Below are positions 18,089 to 26,761 of a stretch of 64,000 nt of DNA, one piece after another. A model generated the notes under the pieces. That model saw nothing but the letters and a program-made list of their open reading frames with translations. It searched no databases and was not told where the DNA came from. Position 1 is the stretch's first letter; each line of letters begins with the position of its first letter. A program made the translations under genes and the position numbers. The DNA comes from Evansella caseinilytica. Lineage in GTDB: Bacteria; Bacillota; Bacilli; Bacillales; Salisediminibacteriaceae. The stretch is from assembly GCF_900107275.1 (NCBI RefSeq), contig NZ_FNPI01000007.1:1-64000 (forward strand). Reading direction: 5' to 3'.

Positions 18089-18144
18089 CCCCTCATGAAC
18101 ACTGCTTTTTCACCGTCACGCAATACGATCAGACAGCGCACCCT

Positions 18145-20118
18145 TCAATCGGCCGTGTTGTTTTCAACGGAAGTCTCCAATGATTCGTGGACGGAAATGT
18201 CGTTATTCGCGTTGTTGCTTAGTCTGTTTCCGGTAATGACAACGTTGACGGGGGTCACGGATGAAGCCGCATCAAAATCGATCGCTCCGGCTTCCCCATC
18301 CAGAATACCTGAAATAACATTGCCGGAAATCGTGGCGTTTTCCAGCATTCCCGCTCCATATTGCCTGTGGATGATTCCGTTAGCGCCGCCGGATATCTTG
18401 TTGTCAAGGAGGCGAATATCGCTTAGTACACGATCGTGGACATACAAGCGCACTCCTGATGTATTCACGATTTCATTTCCTGTCATCGTCACGCCGCTTC
18501 CTGTACCATTCAAGTACATTGCGTAGCCTGTAAAATCGCTAAACGCATTGTTCCTGACGATAAGCTTGCGGACATCGCCTTTATTCCCGTAATAGTCAGC
18601 AAAAATCCCATGCTCATATTTTTGAAAAACATTATTTGTCACGATCGTGTCGGAAATATCTTCGGTGGCAAACAAATGGATGCCGGCCGACTTCTCCGCT
18701 CCGATAAATACATTATTATCAATCTCCGTCTTTTCCGCCCCGTCCATCATAAAAATCCCGTTATTGGAGGTGCGGAACGTATTGTCAGCTATTTTTGCCC
18801 CGGTGGAGATCAGCTTTCTGTCCCACATTCCTTCTATCCGAATACCATCGACAGCAGTAATCTCATTATCAAAAATCTGGACATGCTCATTTTTCCGGTA
18901 AATGCGGATTTCTCTCACATCCAGCTGATTATCGTAAACCATTAAATGAAATGTATCGGCAATATCGAACACACTTTCCGGCGCGATCACAGTATTTTCA
19001 AAAAACTCGATGCCGTAAAAAAAATATCCCGGACCATTTTCCCCCGCCAGTTCTGAATCGCCGCCGGCAAGGATGACATTGTACCCGTCGGAATTGGTGG
19101 TAATGGAATTTTGCGTTATTTTTGCATGAAAGTACTCCATTGGTTCCCATGGCTCAAAATGAATCCCGGGACGGCCGGTTGCCGAGCTTATCCGGTTGTT
19201 GATGATCGTCAAATCGTTCACTTGTTCAATGACAATTTGCGACCGCTGGTTTTCTTCCACAATATTGTTCGAGATAATCACGTGGCTGCTGCCGTCACTG
19301 GAGCCGGTAATCGAGATGCCGTCACCGACGGCATTCATCAGGCGATTATTATCGATCATGATGTAATTACTGTCCCAGGCAAAAATGCAGTGCATATGCT
19401 CCGTACCGTTCGGATGGTTTCGATAATTACCGTCGCATGTAATATTTTGCACCTTCGTGTGATCGTTCATGTTAATCAGGCGGGTGTAATCCGCCGGCGC
19501 GTTATCCGACAGTGTTAATACAACGTGATCACGGTCTTCGCCGACTATGTTGACGAACGGCTGTAAATAAATCGGATGCAGCAGATACGTTCCTGCAGGC
19601 ACATATACATCTCCGCCGCCGCTTGCGGCAATCTCGTCTATCGCCGTCTGAAATGCCGCTGTGTCATCATGCATCCCGTCGCCGTACGCACCATATTCCT
19701 TTACATTGACACGGCGATCGTTGGCGGCAACGTGAAGGACGATTTCCTTTGTCAACTCTTCATGGTTAACCGTCACCACCGCTGTCCCGGCAGCCTTTGC
19801 CCTCACGATTCCGGCAGGGGATACCGCGGCAATCTCCTCATTGGACGTCGTGAAATACGCACGGTCGGTCACATCCTTTTTCGGCTGCTTCCCTTCGTTT
19901 GCAAACACCTTCAGCTGTACTTCCTTCAAAGCCTCTAAATATAAAAAATAAGTATCTATGTCTACGGTCAGAAAGCGACGTGCCTTGCCATCCGTGCTCA
20001 TGTCTGAAAACAACCCTTCCTTCTCATCATTAACAGGCGAATGAACAACAACAAAATAAATAACAATCAGCAGCGGCAACAGACAAATCAACAATAAATG
20101 TGTAACTCTCTTTTTCAT
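18145..20118 (-). CDS. Membrane-anchored or secreted right-handed beta-helix protein with Ig-like domain
   Basis: About 657 residues. Residues 4-25 form a hydrophobic signal or anchor (HLLLICLLPLLIVIYFVVV). Around residues 65-135 is a Big_2-type bacterial immunoglobulin-like region (EEIAAVSPAGIVRAKAAGTAVVTV). From about residue 140 the pectate_lyase_3 pattern begins (VKEYGAYGDGMHDDTAAFQTAID, GGDVYVPAGTYLL), followed by many parallel beta-helix rungs with N-N ladders. This fold is used by polysaccharide lyases and epimerases acting outside the cell. The ATG at 20118 has AAGGTG upstream. No catalytic residues can be assigned by eye, so the substrate is unknown. A second beta-helix protein lies 1.5 kb away on the same strand. 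Confidence 0.8.
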   Translation of the reverse strand: MKKRVTHLLLICLLPLLIVIYFVVVHSPVNDEKEGLFSDMSTDGKARRFLTVDIDTYFLYLEALKEVQLKVFANEGKQPKKDVTDRAYFTTSNEEIAAVSPAGIVRAKAAGTAVVTVNHEELTKEIVLHVAANDRRVNVKEYGAYGDGMHDDTAAFQTAIDEIAASGGGDVYVPAGTYLLHPIYLQPFVNIVGEDRDHVVLTLSDNAPADYTRLINMNDHTKVQNITCDGNYRNHPNGTEHMHCIFAWDSNYIMIDNNRLMNAVGDGISITGSSDGSSHVIISNNIVEENQRSQIVIEQVNDLTIINNRISSATGRPGIHFEPWEPMEYFHAKITQNSITTNSDGYNVILAGGDSELAGENGPGYFFYGIEFFENTVIAPESVFDIADTFHLMVYDNQLDVREIRIYRKNEHVQIFDNEITAVDGIRIEGMWDRKLISTGAKIADNTFRTSNNGIFMMDGAEKTEIDNNVFIGAEKSAGIHLFATEDISDTIVTNNVFQKYEHGIFADYYGNKGDVRKLIVRNNAFSDFTGYAMYLNGTGSGVTMTGNEIVNTSGVRLYVHDRVLSDIRLLDNKISGGANGIIHRQYGAGMLENATISGNVISGILDGEAGAIDFDAASSVTPVNVVITGNRLSNNANNDISVHESLETSVENNTAD

Positions 20119-20151
20119 TTCCGCACCTTTCTTTTTTCCAGACTTCACTTA

Positions 20152-20420
20152 TAGTGTTTGTTCAAAAAGATCGCTTTTCATCTTTTTGAACAAACACGAA
20201 GCAACGAGCCGGGCTTCACTGAGAAGCTGCGAGTTGTCTCATAGTGCCATCGCGGGCGATGGTACTTGGATAAAGCCTCGGCGCAATACTAGAAGAGGAA
20301 GAGACAATGGAGTGGAGCCGATGCATTCTTTTCAAGTAGGTTAGGAGTGGTTTTCTCGTAGCCTACACATCGAGCGGAGCCATCGCCTTTTCGAACACGT
20401 TCTCATAGAGGTTTTGAACA
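20152..20420 (-). repeat. Dispersed repeat family A, copy 3
   Basis: Begins with the hairpin end AGTGTTTGTTCAAAAAGATC / ATCTTTTTGAACAAACAC, then GAAGCAACGAGC, TTCACTGAGAAGCTGCGAG, TTGTCTCATAGTGCCATCGC, AGAGGAAGAGACAATG, GGAGTGGTTTTCTCGTAG and CATCGAGCGGAGCCATCGCC. Its right half is the same module that is tandemly duplicated at bases 1-254. The palindromic core is altered here (CATCGCGGGCGATGG). Bases 20421-20500 show nothing else. Confidence 0.85.
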
Positions 20421-20500
20421 TATATTTATGGACATCATTATTGTCCGCTTACAGGAAAAAATTACCACATTTTTTTTAAAAAAAGTCCGCAAAGCGGCGT

Positions 20501-21235
20501 TTACCAAAAAGTAAGCATGTCAAGAATTCCGAATACAATCATCAAACTGCCGGCAAAGCGCTGGATAAACAACCCAAACTTCCGCCCTTTTTTCAGCACT
20601 TTTCCGCCAAATCCAAGATACCAGATAAGGAAGATCACGAATAAGAACGGTATCGAGGTGCCGATTGCAAATACCCCCGGCAGAATGACACCGTAAGCGG
20701 AGGACAAGGTCAGCGGCATCAGTAACAGGAAAAACAACAGGAACATCGTCGGGCAAAATCCCAGTGAAAAAGTAAACCCGAGCATAAACGCGCCCCAATT
20801 CCCTTTTCTCGTATTGCCATTTGCCTCCGATTTTTTCCACAGGCGCAGTGTCCACCTCATTTGAAACAGTCCGAGCATATAAGCGCCGATTAAAATAAGA
20901 ACAGGGCCTAACACTTTTCTCATCGGTTCAAAAAAAAGCGGAAGCTGCTGCTGAAATTCTTGACCAAGGAAGTACACAATCATTCCTAAAGCAGAGAAGG
21001 CTGCGATTTTTCCCGCCACAAAATAAGCCGTCTCCTGCCAGGAAATTCCTTTGCGAATGGAATTTGTTCCGTACAAAGTAATGGCACTGACATTGCTGGA
21101 AAACTGGCACGGCGCCAATGCTCCGACTATCCCCAGCAGCAGGGCAAACAAAATCGGAATCGACTCCACGCTGTTTGCTGCATGCATAAACGGTTCCCGT
21201 AAAAAATAACTGATATTATCAACAAATTCATACAT
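20501..21235 (-). CDS. CcdA/DsbD-type transmembrane protein (sulfite exporter TauE/SafE-like annotation)
   Basis: Polytopic membrane protein of 244 residues with about six transmembrane segments. Two conserved proline-cysteine sites are seen, GALAPCQFSSN near residue 40 and LGFCPTMFLL near 158; in CcdA/DsbD these are the cysteine pair that passes electrons across the membrane. AGGAGA precedes the ATG. There is no thioredoxin-like partner, cytochrome biogenesis gene or metal-related gene alongside, so whether it moves electrons or a metal is open. The LysE/CcdA superfamily assignment is firm; the function is not. Confidence 0.75.
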   Translation of the reverse strand: MYEFVDNISYFLREPFMHAANSVESIPILFALLLGIVGALAPCQFSSNVSAITLYGTNSIRKGISWQETAYFVAGKIAAFSALGMIVYFLGQEFQQQLPLFFEPMRKVLGPVLILIGAYMLGLFQMRWTLRLWKKSEANGNTRKGNWGAFMLGFTFSLGFCPTMFLLFFLLLMPLTLSSAYGVILPGVFAIGTSIPFLFVIFLIWYLGFGGKVLKKGRKFGLFIQRFAGSLMIVFGILDMLTFW

Positions 21236-21472
21236 CGGCTTTTTTCTCCTAGCATATCCGTTGGTTAGCTACAGTTTGTTCAATGGCTGGTTTCTAGCGA
21301 ACACACTCCTAAACTTTATTTTATCAAAAATCCCGCCGGTAATTGTGAAGAAAATCGATTTTCTTTATAAATGAAGGATCCATATACAGAAGGTGCCGCC
21401 AAACGGGAAGTTTTCTCAAGGCATCTGATTTCAACTCAATTTGACCTCGTTCAAGCTCTCGAATGCTCTTGA

Positions 21473-21582
21473 ATACTCCCGATTTGAGTCCGGTCATGTT
21501 GATTACGGTTCAATCGACTTCGGTTCAGGTTGACCGGACTCAGGCTCCCTCTTTCTCTCGCATACTCCCGATTTGAGTCCGG
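21473..21582. repeat. 21-bp direct repeat pair downstream of the lectin gene
   Basis: The sequence ATACTCCCGATTTGAGTCCG occurs at 21473 and again at 21562, an 89-base offset, with similar continuation (GTCATGTTGATT versus GCCAGTTTGATT). Between them are GTTCAATCGACTTCGGTTCA and GACCGGACTCAGG, which share short words with the repeat. The region looks like a decayed array. Bases 21236-21440 hold only the leader of the CcdA-like gene. Confidence 0.65.
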
Positions 21583-21629
21583 CCAGTTTGATTTCGACTC
21601 GCGCGATTCCGTTGCAATTTCTTTCTTGA

Positions 21630-23252
21630 TTACCTGGTAATCTCCCATTGCTGGTTGGCACCGCCATTAAATGTCCATTGAACGATGTTGCCGCCGTTAG
21701 CAGTTGATTTCCCTTCGACATCAAGTGCTTTGCCGCTGTTGCGGTTGATAAGGGTAAAATAGCCGCTGCTGTTCGGCTTTAGTTGCCATTGCTGCATCGC
21801 ACCGCCGTGGTAGTCCCATTGGACAACATTGGCCCCATCTGAAGTGGCGCCATTATATACATCGAGCGCTTTGCCGCTATTCACGTTAATCACACCGAAA
21901 TAGCCGCTGTTGTCACGAGTTAACGTCCATCGCTGGCAGCTGCAATTAGTATTCTCCCACTGGTTGACGTTTGCTCCATTTTCCGTACTTGCATTTCCTA
22001 CCTCTAACAGCTTTCCACTGTGGCGGCTTTTCAATTGAAAACTGGCATTTTCCGAAAAGAAATGACTGTTGTTCACATTCGTATTGTTGCTGCCGCCTTC
22101 CAAGCTGACAAGCGCCCCGTTTGTCTCAATCATATTGTCCCTTATTGAATTATTGGATGACTCCCCTGTAACACGAATGCCGATATTATTGAAATTGGAA
22201 CGTGATTGCAAATAATTGTACCGAATCGTATTTTGACTGCCAGGTGCCAACCGTATTAATGCCTCCGGATTTAACTGAGGGTCCAATTGTTGAATCAGAT
22301 TTCCGGAAAACGTATTGTTGTCCGCTTGAATAAGGATACCGTGGATCCTTGAATCACGCACAACATTATCCGTTATAACATTATTCACAGCTCCTGTTAA
22401 AACAAAAATCCCGCGTGGGTAGTTGACAATCGTGTTATTATGAACGAGATTATGCTCCCCGCCGTTCGGGATTCGAATTCCGCCATAAGTATCGTCCTGC
22501 TGCTGATTGTTGATGATTTGATTATCGGTGACGGTTGTATAGGTGGCCCGCGATAAGTTAATGCCGCTTCCTCCAGTAGAGTTGGTGATGATATTGTTTG
22601 TAATCACATTGTTGCGCACGTCACCAACGGGATGGCTTTCACTGCCAAAGGCAATGGCATGACCACTTGTTAAATCTATTCTGCTGTTGCGAATTGCTGA
22701 ATCCTTTAACCTCCTAAGCAACAAGCCGATCGTTGCATCACGGACTTCCACCCGGTTCAAAGTTAAATAGCGAACATCCGCATCAATATTCATCCCGCCG
22801 ACTTGAACCATTCCCTGCTGCGCCCGATTGGTTCTGTCCGCATCGAACGTTAAATCAGAAATGGTTACATTTAAGTGATTGGAATTGCTCGGTAAAATCG
22901 GATTTCCGACGACATAATTCACACTGTTTCCCATTTTTTTTAACACTGTCTGCCCCATTCCGTCACCAACCAAATTCACGTTGGCATGAAAGCGGATCGC
23001 CTCGTCAAAATAATACGTGCCCGCAGGGAGATACACCGTTCCAGCTTGGCCACGATCATAGAAATAGCGCATCGCAGCATGAAGCGCCTCCGTTTGCGAA
23101 CTCGTCACTCCCGGAGTCACCCCAAAATCTCTCGCATTCACCACTTCAGCCGCCTGTGCAGATTGAGGGCTGAATCCCATTCCGATCAACAAGGCAAATA
23201 TAACAAGCAGTGCATGCCATCTTTTTCGTGTTAACTCATCTGCTCTCTTCAT
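21630..23252 (-). CDS. Secreted right-handed beta-helix protein with C-terminal ricin-type lectin domain
   Basis: Extracellular protein of 540 residues. A signal peptide ends near residue 34 (SPQSAQAAE). Residues 38-390 form a pectate_lyase_3 beta-helix (NARDFGVTPGVTSSQTEALHAAM, GTVYLPAGTYYF, then NVITNNIITN-type rungs). From about residue 400 there is a ricin B-type beta-trefoil with three repeats ending CQRWTL, MQQWQL and NQQWEI, and SGKALDVYNGAT-type loops that bind sugar. GGAGGGG precedes the ATG. The lectin implies binding to a polysaccharide that the helix may cleave or modify. Active-site residues cannot be assigned. Confidence 0.88.
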   Translation of the reverse strand: MKRADELTRKRWHALLVIFALLIGMGFSPQSAQAAEVVNARDFGVTPGVTSSQTEALHAAMRYFYDRGQAGTVYLPAGTYYFDEAIRFHANVNLVGDGMGQTVLKKMGNSVNYVVGNPILPSNSNHLNVTISDLTFDADRTNRAQQGMVQVGGMNIDADVRYLTLNRVEVRDATIGLLLRRLKDSAIRNSRIDLTSGHAIAFGSESHPVGDVRNNVITNNIITNSTGGSGINLSRATYTTVTDNQIINNQQQDDTYGGIRIPNGGEHNLVHNNTIVNYPRGIFVLTGAVNNVITDNVVRDSRIHGILIQADNNTFSGNLIQQLDPQLNPEALIRLAPGSQNTIRYNYLQSRSNFNNIGIRVTGESSNNSIRDNMIETNGALVSLEGGSNNTNVNNSHFFSENASFQLKSRHSGKLLEVGNASTENGANVNQWENTNCSCQRWTLTRDNSGYFGVINVNSGKALDVYNGATSDGANVVQWDYHGGAMQQWQLKPNSSGYFTLINRNSGKALDVEGKSTANGGNIVQWTFNGGANQQWEITR

Positions 23253-23340
23253 TCATTTCCCCTCCCCGATTTTGTATTGCAACAACTACCGCTCCTCCTT
23301 CCTGACTTTTTTGCAAACGTTGTCATAAATCTAAAAAAAC

Positions 23341-23545
23341 GGGCTGTGTCAAAAGCCAAAACAATTAAAAAATATCAAGGCAATGGCTCCGTGCTTGTCT
23401 CTTCCTCTACCAGTATTGCACTGATGTAGATCCAAGTGCCATCGCGCGCGATGACACAATGAGACAGCTCGCAGCTTCTCGGTGAAGTGTGGCTCATTGC
23501 TTCAGGGGTGTTTCAAAAGGGAAATAACACCCTTTTGAGACACCT
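23341..23545 (+). repeat. Dispersed repeat family A, copy 4
   Basis: A short form of about 205 bases: GGGCTGTGTCAAAAGCCAAAAC, CAATGGCTCCGTGCTTGTCTC, AGTATTGCACTGATGTAGAT, the palindrome CATCGCGCGCGATG at 23450-23463, AGACAGCTCGCAGC, then a terminal hairpin (CAAAAGGG...CCCTTTTGAGACACC). Compared with copy 6 it lacks an internal block of about 150 bases between two TTGTCTCTTCCTCT words, consistent with recombination between those words. Bases 23546-23774 contain no gene. Confidence 0.88.
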
Positions 23546-23774
23546 CCTGAGAGGCTAGCATTCTATTTGTTATTATATAGGAGTAATAGTTGAAGTTAAA
23601 GCCTTTAAACCCAATAAAAACCAAAAAGGTACTATAGGCTTATTTACAATTATTATCACTAAAGTAGTTCCTTGTTATCGAATGATTTTACCGATTTTGT
23701 CATAAAAAAGTCATGGATGATGCCGTTTTGAAGTCTCTATCAGTGCCGCAAATTTTCCCTATATCAATTTACTA

Positions 23775-23822
23775 ACGCTATATATTGTGGTATCATACTA
23801 ATTACTTGTCTATATACAGTTT
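23775..23822 (+). promoter_or_regulatory. Paired NrdR-like boxes upstream of nrdH
   Basis: Box 1 (23775-23790) is ACGCTATATATTGTGG, 14 of 16 to the NrdR consensus ACACWATATNTTGTGT. Box 2 (23807-23822), around CTATATA, is weaker at about 10 of 16. The two start 32 bases apart, three helical turns, which is the spacing known for NrdR pairs. NrdR is the ATP/dATP-sensing repressor of ribonucleotide reductase genes, so the spacing strengthens a call that box 2 alone would not support. Confidence 0.65.
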
Positions 23823-23836
23823 TTTTTACCTATGAT
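23806..23836 (+). promoter_or_regulatory. Probable sigma-A promoter of the nrd operon
   Basis: TTGTCT (23806-23811) and TATGAT (23831-23836) are separated by 19 bases, slightly long. The -35 hexamer coincides with NrdR box 2, so a bound repressor would block polymerase. Confidence 0.4.
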
Positions 23837-23970
23837 GCATCATGAGCTTGTCCTATTCCAGTTCAGGATGAAACAGTCATTCTGCCGTTAAATGTTTATG
23901 AAATGAATTTTATGCACGATGATGATATGATAGGCAAGTCGAATGAAATGAAGAAAAGGTGGTAAATCAA

Positions 23971-24210
23971 ATGGGGAAAGTAACAGTATACACAAAAAAC
24001 GGTTGTCCGCAATGCGACATGACCAAAGTCGTGTTAACAGGGGAAGGCATCGCCTTTGAAACATGCAATATCGAAGAGGATCAGAAGGCGTATGATTACA
24101 TCGTTAATACGCTGAATTTGCGGCAAATGCCTGTAGTCGTCGCTGATGGATTAGAGCCTTTTACCGGCTTTCAACCAGACAAATTGAAAGAATTGGGGAT
24201 AAAATGTTAA
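23971..24210 (+). CDS. nrdH: Glutaredoxin-like NrdH
   Basis: Redoxin of 79 residues that passes electrons to the class Ib reductase. The active site NGCPQC is at residues 10-15, with the family's FTGFQPDKL near the end. It ends with a lone cysteine (GIKC). The ATG at 23971 has AAGGTGG upstream; an in-frame ATG at 23959 lies before that site. Its stop overlaps the nrdI start (ATG inside AAAATGTTAA). First gene of nrdH-nrdI-nrdE-nrdF-dut. Confidence 0.93.
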   Translation: MGKVTVYTKNGCPQCDMTKVVLTGEGIAFETCNIEEDQKAYDYIVNTLNLRQMPVVVADGLEPFTGFQPDKLKELGIKC

Positions 24211-24584
24211 TTGCTTACCTTTCTTTAACCGGAAACGTTCGTCGGTTTGTTGAAAAAACACAAATGAACTCGTTGGAAATCAACTACAACGCTCCCTGTG
24301 AAGAGGTGCATGAACCTTTCATCGTGATCGTTCCATCCTATGACGATAACATCACCGACATTGTCAGTTCTTTTGTCAGCTTTAAAGCGAACCTGAACTA
24401 CTTAATCGGCTTTGTTGGCAGCGGCAATTTGAATTTCGATAATGAATTTTGCTTTAATGCTAAAGATTTAGCGAAAAAATTCAATAAACCGCTCCTTTAT
24501 ACATTTGAATTTAGCGGAACAGAGAAAGATGTCATAGATTTCAAAAAGGAAGTGAATCAATTTGCAAGCGCCGGAACTAAGTAA
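24204..24584 (+). CDS. nrdI: Flavodoxin-like NrdI
   Basis: FMN protein of 126 residues that helps assemble the manganese-tyrosyl radical cofactor of NrdF. The phosphate-binding start is SLTGNVRRFVEK, and the flavin loops IVPSYDD and GFVGSGNLNF are visible. It overlaps nrdH by 7 bases and nrdE by 23 bases, so translation of the cassette is tightly coupled. The YLSLTGNVRRFV form is common in phage and plasmid nrd cassettes as well as in chromosomes. Confidence 0.93.
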   Translation: MLIAYLSLTGNVRRFVEKTQMNSLEINYNAPCEEVHEPFIVIVPSYDDNITDIVSSFVSFKANLNYLIGFVGSGNLNFDNEFCFNAKDLAKKFNKPLLYTFEFSGTEKDVIDFKKEVNQFASAGTK

Positions 24585-26748
24585 GAAAGTAAAAGAAGAT
24601 ACATACTTCACGCTGAATAACTTATTGAATTTGCCGAAAGAAGGAAACATTCAAATCGATAAAGACCTAGCTGCTGTGCGGGCATATTTTTTGGAATACG
24701 TAAACCCGAACACCGTTTTTTTTCACTCTTTAAATGAAAAGCTGGATTATTTAATTGAAAACGACTATATCAAGGAAGATTTTTTAGCTAAATACGACCG
24801 GAACTTTGTGAAGCAATTATTTAACCGCATTTACGATCATAAATTCCGGTTCCGCACCTTTATGGGAGCTTATAAGTTTTACTCGCAATATGCGATGAAA
24901 ACAGATGATGGACAGCGTTTCTTAGAACGCTATGAAGATCGCTTAGCGTTTAATGCCTTGGCATTAGCCGACGGTAACAAGCAGCTTGCCCTTGACTTGG
25001 CGGACGAGCTGATTAACCAGCGTTATCAGCCGGCTACCCCGACTTTTTTAAATATCGGGAAAAAAAGAGCGGGAGAAATGGTTTCTTGTTTTCTACTAAC
25101 TGTAGCTGACGACATGAATTCCATTGGGCGAAGCATTAACTCCGCTTTACAATTGTCAAAATTAGGCGGCGGTGTCGGCATCAGCCTATCCAACCTCCGG
25201 GCAAATAATGATCCTATCAGGGGAATTTACGGCCTTGCCGACGGTGTTGTCCCCGTCATGAAAATGTTCGAGGACGCCTTTTCCTATGCGAATCAAGGCG
25301 GCGCAAGAGACGGAGCCGGAGTTGTTTATTTAAACATTTTCCATCCGGATGTTGTCGAGTTTTTATCCGTCCGTAAAGAAAACGCCGATGAAAAAGTGCG
25401 GATTAAAACGTTATCCCTCGGACTCATCGTTCCGGATGTATTCTACGAATTAACAAAGAAAAACGATTTTATGTATTTATTTTCCCCTCATGATGTGGAG
25501 AAAGAATACGGAAAGCCGTTCGCTTATGTGGATATCACAAAGGAATACGACAAGATGGTCGACAATCCAAACATCCGCAAATCGAAAATCAAGGCGAGGG
25601 ATTTAGAAACTGAAATCAGCAATCTGCAAAACGAAAGCGGCTATCCATATATCATTAATATCGATACGGTCAACCGAGAGAATCCGGTTGACGGCACAAT
25701 CATTATGTCTAATTTATGTACGGAAATTTTCCAGGTACAAGCGGATTCAACGATTAACAACGATCAGACCTACGCCCAGCTAGGACATGATGTCAGTTGT
25801 AATTTAGGCTCCACAAATGTGGCCAACTTAATGGCTTCACCAGACTTTGGCAAATCGGTGCGAACGATGCTCCGCGCTTTAACCTTTGTTACAGACAACT
25901 CCAACATCGATGTTGTCCCGCCTGTCAAAAACGGGAACGACAAGTACCATTCCGTTGGCCTCGGCGCCATGAATTTGCATGGATTTTTAGCGAAAAATCA
26001 GCTTTACTACGGGTCGCCGGAAGCGTTAGAGTTTACGGATGTTTATTTTATGCTGTTAAATTACTGGACCCTTGTCGAAAGCAACCATATTTCCATTGAA
26101 ACAGGCGAAACGTTCCATGATTTCGCGAAATCAGCCTATGCGACAGGCGAGTACTTCGACAAATACTTAAACAAACCGGATTTTTCCTTTAAACACGAAA
26201 AAGTAAAAGCATTGTTTAAAGACATCTTTGTTCCTGCTCGTAAAGATTGGCAACAATTAAAGGACTCGGTAATGAAACACGGTATTTATAATGCCTACCG
26301 CCTTGCCGTTGCGCCTACTGGTTCGATTTCTTACGTAAACGAAGCAACGGCATCGATACATCCAATCACACAGCGAATTGAAGAACGGACAGAAGGAAAA
26401 CGCGGCAAGGTGTATTACCCTGCTCCTTATTTATCAAATGAAACGATTCCTTATTATAAATCTGCCTATGATATTGATCAGCGGAAGATTATCGATACGT
26501 ATGCCACTGCCCAAAAGCATGTTGATCAAGGCATGAGCATGACGATGTTTATGCGTTCAGAATTACCGGAAGGCATGTATGAGTGGAAGGTCAACAGCGA
26601 TCATCCGACAAAGAAAACTACAAGAGACTTAAACATTTTAAGAAACTATGCATGGAAGCAAGGCATTAAATCGGTTTATTATATTCGCACCTATACGGAT
26701 GACGGAACGGAAGTAGGCGCCAACTATTGCGAATCGTGCAGTATTTAG
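24562..26748 (+). CDS. nrdE: Class Ib ribonucleotide reductase large subunit NrdE
   Basis: Catalytic subunit reducing ribonucleoside diphosphates, about 728 residues. Visible are ATPTFLNIGKKRAGEMVSCFL (first active cysteine), LGGGVGISLSNLRA, the NLCTEI triad segment with the radical cysteine, APTGSISYVNEATASIHP, and the redox-active end YCESCSI. No N-terminal ATP-cone is seen, as usual for NrdE. The start is a TTG at 24562 with AAAGGAAGTG upstream; no in-frame ATG exists until about residue 105, so TTG is well supported. No intein or intron interrupts it. Confidence 0.96.
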   Translation: MQAPELSKKVKEDTYFTLNNLLNLPKEGNIQIDKDLAAVRAYFLEYVNPNTVFFHSLNEKLDYLIENDYIKEDFLAKYDRNFVKQLFNRIYDHKFRFRTFMGAYKFYSQYAMKTDDGQRFLERYEDRLAFNALALADGNKQLALDLADELINQRYQPATPTFLNIGKKRAGEMVSCFLLTVADDMNSIGRSINSALQLSKLGGGVGISLSNLRANNDPIRGIYGLADGVVPVMKMFEDAFSYANQGGARDGAGVVYLNIFHPDVVEFLSVRKENADEKVRIKTLSLGLIVPDVFYELTKKNDFMYLFSPHDVEKEYGKPFAYVDITKEYDKMVDNPNIRKSKIKARDLETEISNLQNESGYPYIINIDTVNRENPVDGTIIMSNLCTEIFQVQADSTINNDQTYAQLGHDVSCNLGSTNVANLMASPDFGKSVRTMLRALTFVTDNSNIDVVPPVKNGNDKYHSVGLGAMNLHGFLAKNQLYYGSPEALEFTDVYFMLLNYWTLVESNHISIETGETFHDFAKSAYATGEYFDKYLNKPDFSFKHEKVKALFKDIFVPARKDWQQLKDSVMKHGIYNAYRLAVAPTGSISYVNEATASIHPITQRIEERTEGKRGKVYYPAPYLSNETIPYYKSAYDIDQRKIIDTYATAQKHVDQGMSMTMFMRSELPEGMYEWKVNSDHPTKKTTRDLNILRNYAWKQGIKSVYYIRTYTDDGTEVGANYCESCSI

Positions 26749-26761
26749 GAGGTTATGAGCG

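Noticed and set aside
21473-21582. CRISPR-like direct repeats
   Set aside because: Only two exact copies with an 89-base offset, no regular spacers and no cas genes in the window.
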